NCBI GenBank assembly: GCA_035277145.1
Contig: DATELA010000050.1
Span: forward strand, 82,339-146,338
DNA from: DASRAP01 sp035277145
GTDB lineage: Bacteria > Gemmatimonadota > Gemmatimonadetes > Gemmatimonadales > Gemmatimonadaceae
Reading direction: 5' to 3'
Length of the DNA stretch: 64,000 nt
Shown here: in pieces, positions 27,298 to 34,983 of the stretch
How the letters are laid out: the number at the start of each line of letters is the position of its first letter
Position numbering within the stretch: the stretch's first letter is position 1
Notes under the pieces: model-generated
The model's input: the letters and a program-made list of their open reading frames with translations, nothing else
Told to the model about the DNA's origin: nothing
Database searches by the model: none
Program-made: the position numbers and the translations under genes

Positions 27298-28918
27298 CGA
27301 CGTGCCGCGCGACATGCGCATCTCGCAGAATGCCGTGCTCGCGCTCGTACTCGCGGTCGCGGCCGCGGTGTTCGTGTACATGGTGTGGGGCGGACTCGAC
27401 CGGCCGGGCCTGTACCACGATGAGAAAGCGTACGTCCTGCAGTCGCGCATTTATCTGGGATTGCATTTCGCCGAGGCGTCGCCGCCCGTGCCTCAATTGT
27501 GGGAACAGGTGCACGTGTTTACGCAGCCGCATTACGCAGCGCGTTATCCACCCGGATTCCCCGCCGTGCTAGCGATCGGGTCCGCGATCGGCATGCCGGG
27601 ACTGATTCCGATTCTCTGCTCGGCGCTGACAGCGGCGTTGCTCTTTCTGTTTGGCCAGCAATTCACAGGGCGATGGACGGCGTTCGTCGCGACATCGCTG
27701 TGGCTCGCTGCACCCATCAACACCGAGTGGCGCGCAACGTATTTCTCGGAATCACTCACGTGCCTGCTCTGGGTGTCGTGGTGCTATTTCGCGTGGCGCT
27801 ATCGCACGCACGGTCGCCGGCGCGATTTGATATTCACGTCACTGCTGGTCGCATTCGCCGGAATCACACGGCCCGTCACCGCGATCGCACTCGCAATTCC
27901 ACTGATCGCGATTCTATGGCCGCGGATTCGCACCGCGATCGGCCGACGCGACACACTTGTCGCCGCCGCGGCCGGTCTCGTGATCTGCGCGGTCGTTCCG
28001 TTCTGGAACCACGCGGTGCTGGACAGTTGGACCACCGTGCCGTACGCCGAGTATTCGGCGCGCACGTATCCGTTCGATATGCCGACGTGGAAAACGGATT
28101 GGTCGCCGGCACCGCGCGAGTTGCCGCCTGACATGGTGGCGCTGGGTGAGGCGCAGCGGATTGGTTACTCCGAGCGATCGGCCTCAGCGTTGCCCGGGCT
28201 GTACGCACACAGACTGAATCGATTCGCGTCTGATGCGGTACCGTTCAAATACCGCTGGCTCAGGTACATCGCGCCAATTGGATTGTTGTTGCTCGGTGGC
28301 GCGGGATGGGTCGGGCTCGCCAGCGCGCTGCTGCTGGTGCTCGCGCACATCACCATGCCGCACGCGGCGCACTGGACCATTTATTACGTCGATGTATTCC
28401 CGGTGGTCGCGTTTGGCGCAGTGTTCGCGCTTCGCCGATTGCTCGACTTTCTCGCGTGGGGGAGTCCGCGCATTACGGCGATGGCACCGCACGCACCCGC
28501 GGCCGCGTTGACCATCGGACTTTCGTTGCTGCTCACCGGTGGTTCGTTATGGCGACCGGATCCAATCGACAAAGAAGGCTGGATGCAGCGTGAGATGCCG
28601 TTCCGCGCACTCGTGTGTGCGTTGCCGCCGGGCGAGAAAATTGTATTCGTGCGTGCACGTCCCGGTGCGTCGCCGCACCACATGCTGGTCGATAACGATC
28701 CACGCTGGCGAACGAGCAAAACGTGGATCGTGCGCGAGTGGACGACGGAGAGGAATCGCGCGTTGATTGAAGCCGCGCCGGCGCGCGCCGCGTACATCTA
28801 TGATGAGAAGGCCGGCTGGATGGCGCTGATGAATCGCGATGGCACGGCGTCGACGCAGGGCGTGATCAGCGTGCGCGATGTGGACTGGAGTACGGGTCGC
28901 GGGCTTTGGTGCCGATGA
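27290..28918 (+). CDS. ArnT/PMT-like glycosyltransferase (GT39/GT-C fold)
   Basis: 542 residues from GTG 27290; a second candidate is ATG 27314. About ten membrane helices are present. The first periplasmic loop carries the GT-C acidic motif (GLYHDEKAYVLQSRIYL), the site where polyprenyl-phosphate-sugar donors are used, and a YPPGFPAVLA segment typical of the family. The C-terminal ~120 residues are soluble. Likely it transfers the lipid-linked sugar made by the operon's GT2 to an acceptor on the periplasmic face. It overlaps both neighbouring genes. Confidence 0.85.
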   Translation: MTDDVPRDMRISQNAVLALVLAVAAAVFVYMVWGGLDRPGLYHDEKAYVLQSRIYLGLHFAEASPPVPQLWEQVHVFTQPHYAARYPPGFPAVLAIGSAIGMPGLIPILCSALTAALLFLFGQQFTGRWTAFVATSLWLAAPINTEWRATYFSESLTCLLWVSWCYFAWRYRTHGRRRDLIFTSLLVAFAGITRPVTAIALAIPLIAILWPRIRTAIGRRDTLVAAAAGLVICAVVPFWNHAVLDSWTTVPYAEYSARTYPFDMPTWKTDWSPAPRELPPDMVALGEAQRIGYSERSASALPGLYAHRLNRFASDAVPFKYRWLRYIAPIGLLLLGGAGWVGLASALLLVLAHITMPHAAHWTIYYVDVFPVVAFGAVFALRRLLDFLAWGSPRITAMAPHAPAAALTIGLSLLLTGGSLWRPDPIDKEGWMQREMPFRALVCALPPGEKIVFVRARPGASPHHMLVDNDPRWRTSKTWIVREWTTERNRALIEAAPARAAYIYDEKAGWMALMNRDGTASTQGVISVRDVDWSTGRGLWCR

Positions 28919-29895
28919 CGCTTCCCGCAGAATTCGTCGACGCGCCCGTCATCGATACCGAGTCTGTCGTGTCGTGCGCGATATGCGGCGGTGCGGCGAC
29001 GGCAGAGTATGCGCGCGGATTCGACTACGAGCTTCGCACGTGCAAGAACGAATGGACGTTCGTGCAGTGCACCGGATGCGCGCACGTGTGGCTCAACCCG
29101 CGCCCCGCAGTGAGTACACTCGGCGTGATTTACCCGCCGCACTACTACGCGTACGATTACGAGACGCGCATCAACCCCATCGCGCGGTGGGGAAAGTCGA
29201 TGCTCGACACGATGAAGCTCGGCGCAATCATCAAACGGCTCGACCGTGCGCCGCGCACGTTCATCGACATCGGATGTGGTTCAGGCCGCTATTTGCACGC
29301 GATGGCAGCACGCGGACTCGCGAGCAAGGACATCCGCGGCCTCGAGCTGGATCGCAAAGTTGTTGACCGGCTCGCTGCGCAAGGTTTCGCGGTGGAGTGT
29401 GCGCGTGCGGAAGATGCGCAGATTCCTGAACGCTGCATCGATCTCGCGACGATGTTTCACGTCGTGGAGCACGTGGATTCACCGGATCGTGTTGTGAAGC
29501 GCATTGCTTCGTGGCTTGCACCCGGTGGCGTGCTCGCGATCGAGACGCCGAATCTCGACGCACTCGACCGGCGGCTGTTCACACAGCGTTATTGGGGCGG
29601 GTATCATATTCCGCGTCACTGGCACCTGTTTACCGCCGACACGCTCGCGCGGCTCATGCGCAACGCCGGACTCGAACCGATCGCGACGCTCTATCAAACC
29701 GGGCATTCGTTCTGGATGTATTCGTTGCACCATGGACTTCGATATGGCGAACGGCCGCGTCCCGGTCTCGCGCGTTTGTTCGATCCGCTGGCGAGTGTCG
29801 TTCCGCTCGCGGCGTTCACAATGTTCGACAAAGTGCGCGCGGCATTCGGGTTTCGTACATCCGCAATGCTGATGCTCGCGAAGCGGAGCGCGTGA
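28915..29895 (+). CDS. Zinc-ribbon plus SAM-dependent methyltransferase
   Basis: 326 residues from ATG 28915 (ATGA overlap with the previous stop). The N-terminus holds a CxxC pair (CAICGG) and a second CTGC pair separated by ~30 residues, probably a zinc site. The SAM domain follows: IDIGCGSGRYLHAM near residue 120, an acidic GLELD, and FHVVEHVDSP. The arrangement is like sugar or small-molecule C-/O-methyltransferases with an N-terminal zinc domain. It is the second methyltransferase of the operon; the target is unknown. Confidence 0.85.
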   Translation: MTLPAEFVDAPVIDTESVVSCAICGGAATAEYARGFDYELRTCKNEWTFVQCTGCAHVWLNPRPAVSTLGVIYPPHYYAYDYETRINPIARWGKSMLDTMKLGAIIKRLDRAPRTFIDIGCGSGRYLHAMAARGLASKDIRGLELDRKVVDRLAAQGFAVECARAEDAQIPERCIDLATMFHVVEHVDSPDRVVKRIASWLAPGGVLAIETPNLDALDRRLFTQRYWGGYHIPRHWHLFTADTLARLMRNAGLEPIATLYQTGHSFWMYSLHHGLRYGERPRPGLARLFDPLASVVPLAAFTMFDKVRAAFGFRTSAMLMLAKRSA

Positions 29896-29896
29896 C

Positions 29897-30886
29897 GTGA
29901 CCACTGCGACGCGCGATCGCAACGATCCGTACTCACCGTACCGGCAGCAGATGCTCACGCCGGCGCGCGTAAAAGAGCTGAGCCAGTTGCGTCCGGCGCG
30001 CGTGGTGTTCGACGTCGCGCTGTGCTGGGCGTTCATTGTTGGCGCGTGGTCGCTCGTCGCGTGGCGGTTCACCTGGTGGACGGTTGCGATCGCGATGGTC
30101 GTGATTGGCACGCGGTACTACGCACTGTTCATCATCGGGCACGACGGCTTGCACCGTCGCTTGTTCCCCGACCGCAAGACGAACGATTTGTTCTGTGATT
30201 TGTTCGTGCTCGGACCGATTGGTGCAATTACGCGGCTCAACAATCGCAATCACCTCGGTCACCACCAGCATTTGTCGAGCGAACTCGATCCCGACCGGCA
30301 CAAGCACGGATGCTTCAACAAGACTGATCTCACGGAATTGCTCGGCTATCTCTCAGGGATCACGAGCATCTGGCGTTCGGTGCACAATGTGTTCTTTGCG
30401 TCAGGACGCGCGCCGACGGGTGAATCGCGCGATGACGGATACGTGCCACGAGATTTTATCGCGCTTGCGGTGGTGCAGGGCGCGTTGATCGGCGGACTCA
30501 CGTGGTGGTTCGGATGGTGGGGTTGGCCGCTCTTGTGGGCGGCGCCCGTCTATGTGTTCACGTACCTCGGCGATTCGATTCGCAGTTTCGCCGAGCATTC
30601 GCATCCGCAGGCCGACGCACTCGCAGACGAGCATCGCTTGATCACGTACGTCAGCTCGCTGCCCGAGCTGATGTTCTTCGCGCCGATGAACATGAATTAC
30701 CATGCGGCGCACCATCTGTGGGTGTCGATTCCGTATTACAACCTGCCGGTCGCCGACGCGGAAATGCGGCGTCATCCACTCGCCGCCGAGCTCGAGTGGA
30801 GAAGGAGTTACGTCGGGTACATCGTGCGGTACGCGTTCGCGCTGCCGCTCGAGGAGTGTCGCGTCGAGGCCGTTCGTCGCGTTTAG
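29897..30886 (+). CDS. Membrane fatty-acid desaturase/hydroxylase family protein
   Basis: 329 residues from GTG 29897, one base after the previous stop. The three His boxes of the di-iron desaturase family are present: HDGLH (82-86), HLGHH (119-123) and HAAHH near residue 272. Four hydrophobic segments lie between them. Such enzymes insert a double bond or hydroxyl into an acyl chain using O2. As the last gene of the glycosyltransferase/methyltransferase operon, it suggests that the final product contains a lipid. The next gene converges. Confidence 0.88.
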   Translation: MTTATRDRNDPYSPYRQQMLTPARVKELSQLRPARVVFDVALCWAFIVGAWSLVAWRFTWWTVAIAMVVIGTRYYALFIIGHDGLHRRLFPDRKTNDLFCDLFVLGPIGAITRLNNRNHLGHHQHLSSELDPDRHKHGCFNKTDLTELLGYLSGITSIWRSVHNVFFASGRAPTGESRDDGYVPRDFIALAVVQGALIGGLTWWFGWWGWPLLWAAPVYVFTYLGDSIRSFAEHSHPQADALADEHRLITYVSSLPELMFFAPMNMNYHAAHHLWVSIPYYNLPVADAEMRRHPLAAELEWRRSYVGYIVRYAFALPLEECRVEAVRRV

Positions 30887-30911
30887 GTGCTCGGGACGAC
30901 CACGAAGCGAC

Positions 30912-31595
30912 TCAGCGCGACGGCGTCAGGCCGACGCGAATGCCGACGAAGTAGTCGTAGAGCGTGCGCGGCGTTGTGGGCTGACCGAAGTCGCCAGTGA
31001 CCGCGCCCTCGTCGTAGTGATTGCGCAGTATGCCAAACTCGATCGAAGGGCGCCCGCGTGTGTTCCACGTCGCGCCGATAGACGCTGCGGTGAGACTCTG
31101 GTGCAGCTCCTGATAGCGCGTCACGACGGGGTCGTCGCCTGCTGGTCCGCTCGAGAAAATCCACGAGATACCGACGTGCGGTTCCCACGATCCCAAATCG
31201 CGTCCGTAGCGAACTCCAATATTTGCCGGACCGATGAATGCGGATTGCCCGATGAGCGCGAAATGATTGCGTGAGTCCGGTTCATTCATCGCGAGCTTGA
31301 CGTACGGCCAGATCATGAAGTGACGATCAGTTGCATACGCCTGGCCCGCACGGCCCACGCCTTCTTCGAAATACCAACCAAACGGCGCGCCGATTTCGAC
31401 CCGGCGGCCAAATCCGTACGCCGGGCCGATGTATAGGATGTGATCAGGACGTTGGCGCTCGTTGTTGCGGCGTTGATCGGCCAGCGCTGTGAAGCCGGCG
31501 TCCATGCGAAAGCCCGGATCGACGCGCGCGTTGTGAAACGTGGGGAAGCACGCGCTCGCGAGGAGCAGTGGTGTGATGCGCGCGAGAGTCCGCAT
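30912..31595 (-). CDS. Putative lipoprotein/outer-membrane beta-strand protein, unknown
   Basis: 227 residues from ATG 31595; an earlier ATG at 31619 adds eight residues. The chosen start gives a compact lipoprotein signal (MRTLARITPLLLASAC). The rest is rich in short alternating strands, as in small outer-membrane barrels (HILYIGPAYGFGRRVEIGAP, IGVRYGRDLGSWEPHVGISW), and ends YDYFVGIRVGLTPSR. I do not recognise a family. It converges on the desaturase operon with 25 bp between stops. Confidence 0.65.
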   Translation of the reverse strand: MRTLARITPLLLASACFPTFHNARVDPGFRMDAGFTALADQRRNNERQRPDHILYIGPAYGFGRRVEIGAPFGWYFEEGVGRAGQAYATDRHFMIWPYVKLAMNEPDSRNHFALIGQSAFIGPANIGVRYGRDLGSWEPHVGISWIFSSGPAGDDPVVTRYQELHQSLTAASIGATWNTRGRPSIEFGILRNHYDEGAVTGDFGQPTTPRTLYDYFVGIRVGLTPSR

Positions 31596-31680
31596 TCCTT
31601 GCACGAGGAGTATTTGCATCGAGGCTGTTCAGCTTGGCTACCCTCGACGCGGCTTGCCGTCACTTTCGCGGGACAAACCG

Positions 31681-31842
31681 AACTACAAACGCAACGCAGA
31701 GCCGCAGAGAACGCAGAGCTACGCAGAGGAAGACTTGCGGTAACAGCGCTCGCCACGCCAACAGGTCGCTCGGCGAGCGCTGTTACCAACAGTCTCTCTC
31801 TGCGGTCCTCTGCGTTCTCTGCCCCTCTGCGTTGCGTTTTCG
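31681..31842. repeat. Long palindromic element, copy 2 (non-convergent site)
   Basis: It has the same arms as the other copies (left CAAACGCAACGCAGAG..., right ...CTCTGCGTTGCGTTTT). The centre is different: GCTCGCC ... GGCGAGC. It lies in the 354-bp gap between two divergent genes (30912-31595 minus, 31950 plus), the only one of the four copies not at a convergent junction. The remainder of this gap shows nothing recognisable. Confidence 0.9.
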
Positions 31843-31949
31843 ATCTCGAATCGCGTTGAAGTGTTGCGGACGCGCAGCGAGTGGTCCGCGTTGCAAAACA
31901 GTTTCAATTCGCACGGAACCGCGCTCACACTCTCTCGGTAAAGGTGTGA

Positions 31950-34592
31950 ATGAGCGGTGTGCGCCAGTCGCGGCGCGCAGGTGTGCCCGCGATTCGATTT
32001 GGTGCGCTCGTCGCCGCGCTGATTGCGGCGGGATGCGACAATCCATCATCGAGCAATCCTGAACGCGGACTCGTCCTCCGTACGCGCATGCCCGCTGCGC
32101 TCGAGGGCGTGGGTCCGGCCGTCGCCGCTCAGCTCGTTCCTTTCGATCGCGTTCGACTCGTCCTCACCCGATTGACGGGCGCGCGCGCCGCCGATGTGTC
32201 GTTCCCCGTCGATGCAGCGCAGGATCCAATTCAACTGAGCCTCGACGTTCCGCTCGGGCTCAACGTGCCGCTGCTTGGTGAACTCTTCACGTTGATCGTT
32301 GAATGCATCGACAGCAACGGCGCAGCAGTGTATCGCGGCGGTCCGGTGCCCGTGCTCGTGAAGCCCGGTACTGCAACGCCGCCGGTCGACATTCAACTCG
32401 CGTATGTCGGCGGTGGATCAGTTGCCACCGTCTTGCAGATCGTTCCGAACACGTTGTCGGTACTGCTCGGCCAGGCGTTCTCGTTCACCGCTACGGCATT
32501 CGATGCGCAAGGCAATCCGGTCGATGCACCCATCGTGTGGTCGGTGCTCGATCCGTTGCTCGCCACGCTGACATCGCCGCTGGGCGGAGCAGGCTCAGCA
32601 CTTGGACTTGGAACGGCGCGCCTTGTTGCTGCGATCCCCGACGGTCCCGCCGACACGGCGCTGCTCAACATCTCACCGCTTCCTGTCGCTACGCGGCTGC
32701 TCGAACTCGTATCCGGAGGCGGGCAGAGCGGTTTCATTGGAGCGCTGCTCGGCGATCCCATTGTTGTGCGCGTGGTTGACGAGGCATCGCAGCCGCTCAG
32801 CGGAATCCCCGTTCAGTTCAGCGCATCGAACGGCGGAATCCTTGGCACACCGAGCGTGTTGAGCGGCAGCGGCGGTCTCGCACAAACCACATGGACGCTT
32901 GGTTCGTTGCTCGGGACACAACGACTGACGGCGACTGCCGAAGCACTCACCGGTGCGCCGCTCAGCGTTCCGGCGACGGGATTATCGCTGCCGGTTGTCG
33001 TCGCAACTGCGCTCGAGCTGACCACATCGGTTGCGTCAACCATTGCAGGCACGATTCTCACCGATGTTGTCGTGCGCGCAGTCGATGACGCCGGCAGTCT
33101 CGTCACGAGTTACACAAGTCCGATCACGCTCGCGCTCGGCAACAATCCAGGTGGAGCAATGCTGCTCGGCAAACGGACGGTTACACCGACAAACGGCGTC
33201 GCGACGTTCGATGATCTGTCGATTCAGAAAGCAGCGAGTGGCTATTCACTTGTTGCGACGGCGCAGGGACTCACGAACGCGACGTCGAACTCGTTCAGCA
33301 TCACGAACGCCGCGGCTGCAGTGCTTTCACTGGTCAGCGGGAACAATCAGTCCGCGCTCGTCGGTGCATTGCTCGGTAGTCCGTTGAGCGTTCGCGCTGC
33401 CGACGCGTTCGGAAATCCCGTTGCCGGCGTGCCAGTTGCGTGGGCCGTTGCGCTCGGCGGTGGATTACTCGGAAGCCCATCGTCGCAGACAAACGCGAGC
33501 GGTGTTGCAACAAATACGTGGACGTTGGGTTTGCTCAGCGGACTTCAACGCGCGACGGCGAGCGCGAACGGACTGAGTGGTTCGCCGAACACATTCAGTG
33601 CAACAGGACTTGCACTGCCAGTCGTTACGCGCGTGTTGCAGCTGGTTTCGGGTGGCGGACAGTCCGGACTGATTGGTGCGCTGCTCGGCGAGCCAATTGT
33701 CGTTCGCGTTGTCGACGAAGCGTCGCGGCCGATCAGTGGGATTCCGATTTCATTCAGCGCATCGAACGGCGGAATTCTCGGCACGCCGAGCCCGGTCAGC
33801 AATTCAAATGGTCTCGCGCAAACAACGTGGACGCTCGGATCGCTACTCGGGACGCAAACGCTTACGGCGAACGCAGACGGACTCACCGGTCAGCCATTGG
33901 CTGTACCTGCGACGGGCCTGCCACTGCCGGTCGTGGTGGCGACCGCACTCGAACTCACGACTACTGTTGCTTCGACAGTTGCGGGTACCACACTCACCGA
34001 TGTGACCGTGCGCGCCGTCGATGACGCGGGCAGGGTTGTGCCGAGTTACGCCAATCCGATCACGTTGGCACTGGGCAACAATCCTGGTGGCGCGACGCTG
34101 CTCGGCAAACGGACGGTGACGCCGACGAACGGTGTTGCGACGTTCGATGATCTGTCGATCCAGAAAGCAGCGAGTGGTTATTCACTCGTAGCGACGGCGC
34201 AGGGACTCACGAACGCGACGTCGAATTCGTTCAGCATCACCAACGCCGCGGCTTCGGTCATGAGCATTGTGAGCGGCAACAATCAATCCGCAGTGCTCGG
34301 CGCCTTGCTCGGCAGTCCATTGAGTGTGCGCGTTACGGATGCGTTTGCGAATCCCGTTGCGGGTGTTCCTGTTGCGTGGGCTGTGTCGCTTGGCGGCGGT
34401 CTGCTTGGAAGTCCGACGTCGCAAACAAATTCGAGCGGCATCGCAACAAACACGTGGACGCTCGGGCTGCTCGCCGGGCTTCAGCGCGCAACCGCGAGTG
34501 CAAATGGGCTCAGTGGATCACCCGCGGTGTTCAGCGCGACCGGCCTCCTCGGCTTGCCGCTCGATCGGGCGCGAGGACGGCGAACTCCGTAA
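31950..34592 (+). CDS. Large lipoprotein of tandem bacterial Ig-like domains
   Basis: 880 residues. The signal ends in the lipobox LIAAGC. A ~100-residue unique domain and one Big_2-like domain (about 155-240) precede two near-identical 312-residue units (about 246-557 and 558-869). Each unit holds three Ig-like domains: A (LVSGGGQSG...), B (ALELTT...GNNPGG...) and C (LVSGNNQSA...), with A and C related to each other. The protein stops just after the second unit. Probably exposed on the cell surface or a scaffold; no catalytic motif is present. The high nucleotide identity of the units suggests a recent duplication able to change copy number. Confidence 0.85.
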   Translation: MSGVRQSRRAGVPAIRFGALVAALIAAGCDNPSSSNPERGLVLRTRMPAALEGVGPAVAAQLVPFDRVRLVLTRLTGARAADVSFPVDAAQDPIQLSLDVPLGLNVPLLGELFTLIVECIDSNGAAVYRGGPVPVLVKPGTATPPVDIQLAYVGGGSVATVLQIVPNTLSVLLGQAFSFTATAFDAQGNPVDAPIVWSVLDPLLATLTSPLGGAGSALGLGTARLVAAIPDGPADTALLNISPLPVATRLLELVSGGGQSGFIGALLGDPIVVRVVDEASQPLSGIPVQFSASNGGILGTPSVLSGSGGLAQTTWTLGSLLGTQRLTATAEALTGAPLSVPATGLSLPVVVATALELTTSVASTIAGTILTDVVVRAVDDAGSLVTSYTSPITLALGNNPGGAMLLGKRTVTPTNGVATFDDLSIQKAASGYSLVATAQGLTNATSNSFSITNAAAAVLSLVSGNNQSALVGALLGSPLSVRAADAFGNPVAGVPVAWAVALGGGLLGSPSSQTNASGVATNTWTLGLLSGLQRATASANGLSGSPNTFSATGLALPVVTRVLQLVSGGGQSGLIGALLGEPIVVRVVDEASRPISGIPISFSASNGGILGTPSPVSNSNGLAQTTWTLGSLLGTQTLTANADGLTGQPLAVPATGLPLPVVVATALELTTTVASTVAGTTLTDVTVRAVDDAGRVVPSYANPITLALGNNPGGATLLGKRTVTPTNGVATFDDLSIQKAASGYSLVATAQGLTNATSNSFSITNAAASVMSIVSGNNQSAVLGALLGSPLSVRVTDAFANPVAGVPVAWAVSLGGGLLGSPTSQTNSSGIATNTWTLGLLAGLQRATASANGLSGSPAVFSATGLLGLPLDRARGRRTP
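32685..34556 (+). repeat. Two 936-bp in-frame tandem repeats
   Basis: Unit 1 is 32685-33620 and unit 2 is 33621-34556, exactly 312 codons each. Parts are almost identical at the DNA level, for example the stretches around 33164-33310 and 34100-34246. Other parts have diverged moderately. Confidence 0.9.
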
Positions 34593-34630
34593 CTGTCCGG
34601 AAACGATGCGCTATGGAATGCGCGTGACAC

Positions 34631-34660
34631 TTGACGGTGCGGCGCGACGGCGTCTATGAT
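34631..34660 (+). promoter_or_regulatory. Sigma-70-like promoter of the riboswitch operon
   Basis: TTGACG (34631-34636), an 18-bp spacer and TATGAT (34655-34660). Transcription would begin near 34667, about ten bases before the riboswitch aptamer. It lies in the 391-bp gap before the ATP-grasp gene. Confidence 0.75.
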
Positions 34661-34677
34661 GTGAACACAATTGAAGC

Positions 34678-34729
34678 CGTGGTGATTTGCCGCCTATTGC
34701 CGCCACGTAAAAGAAAGTGCTAAAAAGCG
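34678..34729 (+). promoter_or_regulatory. SAM-II riboswitch aptamer
   Basis: The sequence matches the SAM-II (metA-type) aptamer segment by segment. P1 pairs CGTGG (34678-34682) with CCACG (34703-34707). The loop holds the conserved GGTGATTT and TATTGC. The 3' strand holds GCTAAAAA at 34719-34726, preceded by the standard eleven-base purine-rich linker. Pseudoknot pairs are available between TGC/GCC (34699-34701) and G34717-C34720, and between CGC (34691-34693) and GCG (34727-34729). SAM-II binds S-adenosylmethionine and lowers expression of sulfur-amino-acid genes. The aptamer starts ~10 bases after the predicted transcription start. Confidence 0.88.
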
Positions 34730-34733
34730 ATTG

Positions 34734-34768
34734 CGCCCGGCGGATTGGAACCTCCAATCAACTGGGCG
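34734..34768 (+). other. Leader hairpin just after the SAM-II aptamer
   Basis: CGCCC (34734-34738) pairs with GGGCG (34764-34768), and inside it GATTGG (34743-34748) pairs with CCAATC (34754-34759). AAAAGCGA upstream and TTTCGTTTT downstream can extend the base, which would use bases of the aptamer's 3' pseudoknot strand. This hairpin may therefore be the riboswitch's expression platform. The weak T-stretch at 34775-34778 makes it a poor intrinsic terminator alone. Confidence 0.6.
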
Positions 34769-34802
34769 ATTTCGTTTTCACGGAGTTACACCTTTGGAAC
34801 TG

Positions 34803-34901
34803 ATGTTCGCGATGTGCGCGACGCAGGTCTGCATGTGTCCACGCTGGCGGCCTCCCCTCGGAGAGCGGTCCAGTGTTGCACGCCTGTGCGTGACGCGCTG
34901 A
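34803..34901 (+). CDS. Met/Cys-rich leader peptide, putative attenuator uORF
   Basis: A 32-codon ORF starting MFAMCATQVCMCPRW and ending at TGA 34899-34901. Three Met and three Cys fall in the first twelve codons and a fourth Cys at codon 29, which is striking for a short ORF in GC-rich DNA. GGAA precedes the ATG by a few bases as a weak ribosome site. It lies between a SAM-II aptamer and an intrinsic terminator and upstream of a sulfur-type monooxygenase. That is the arrangement expected for ribosome-stalling attenuation by cysteine or methionine supply. Translation is not proven. Confidence 0.5.
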   Translation: MFAMCATQVCMCPRWRPPLGERSSVARLCVTR

Positions 34902-34932
34902 CGAACTAGAGCAGAAGTCTCGCTCAACCTTC

Positions 34933-34968
34933 GCCCGACTCTCCCACGAGAGTCGGGCTTTTCTTTTT
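34933..34968 (+). terminator. Intrinsic terminator/attenuator abutting the ATP-grasp ribosome site
   Basis: A perfect 11-bp stem pairs GCCCGACTCTC (34933-34943) with GAGAGTCGGGC (34948-34958) around a CCAC loop. TTTTCTTTTT follows. The ribosome-binding site (CTGGAG) and the ATG at 34984 come immediately after, so the terminator can only act on this operon's own leader. GGAGAGCGG at 34860-34868, inside the leader ORF, can pair with CCGACTCTCC (34936-34945, one bulge) as a competing antiterminator. Confidence 0.88.
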
Positions 34969-34983
34969 CCTGGAGCTGATGTC

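Noticed and set aside
34690..34968. T-box or SAM-I riboswitch in the ATP-grasp leader
   Set aside because: No T-box GGGTGG antiterminator or SAM-I four-way-junction motifs are present. The SAM-II segments fit much better.
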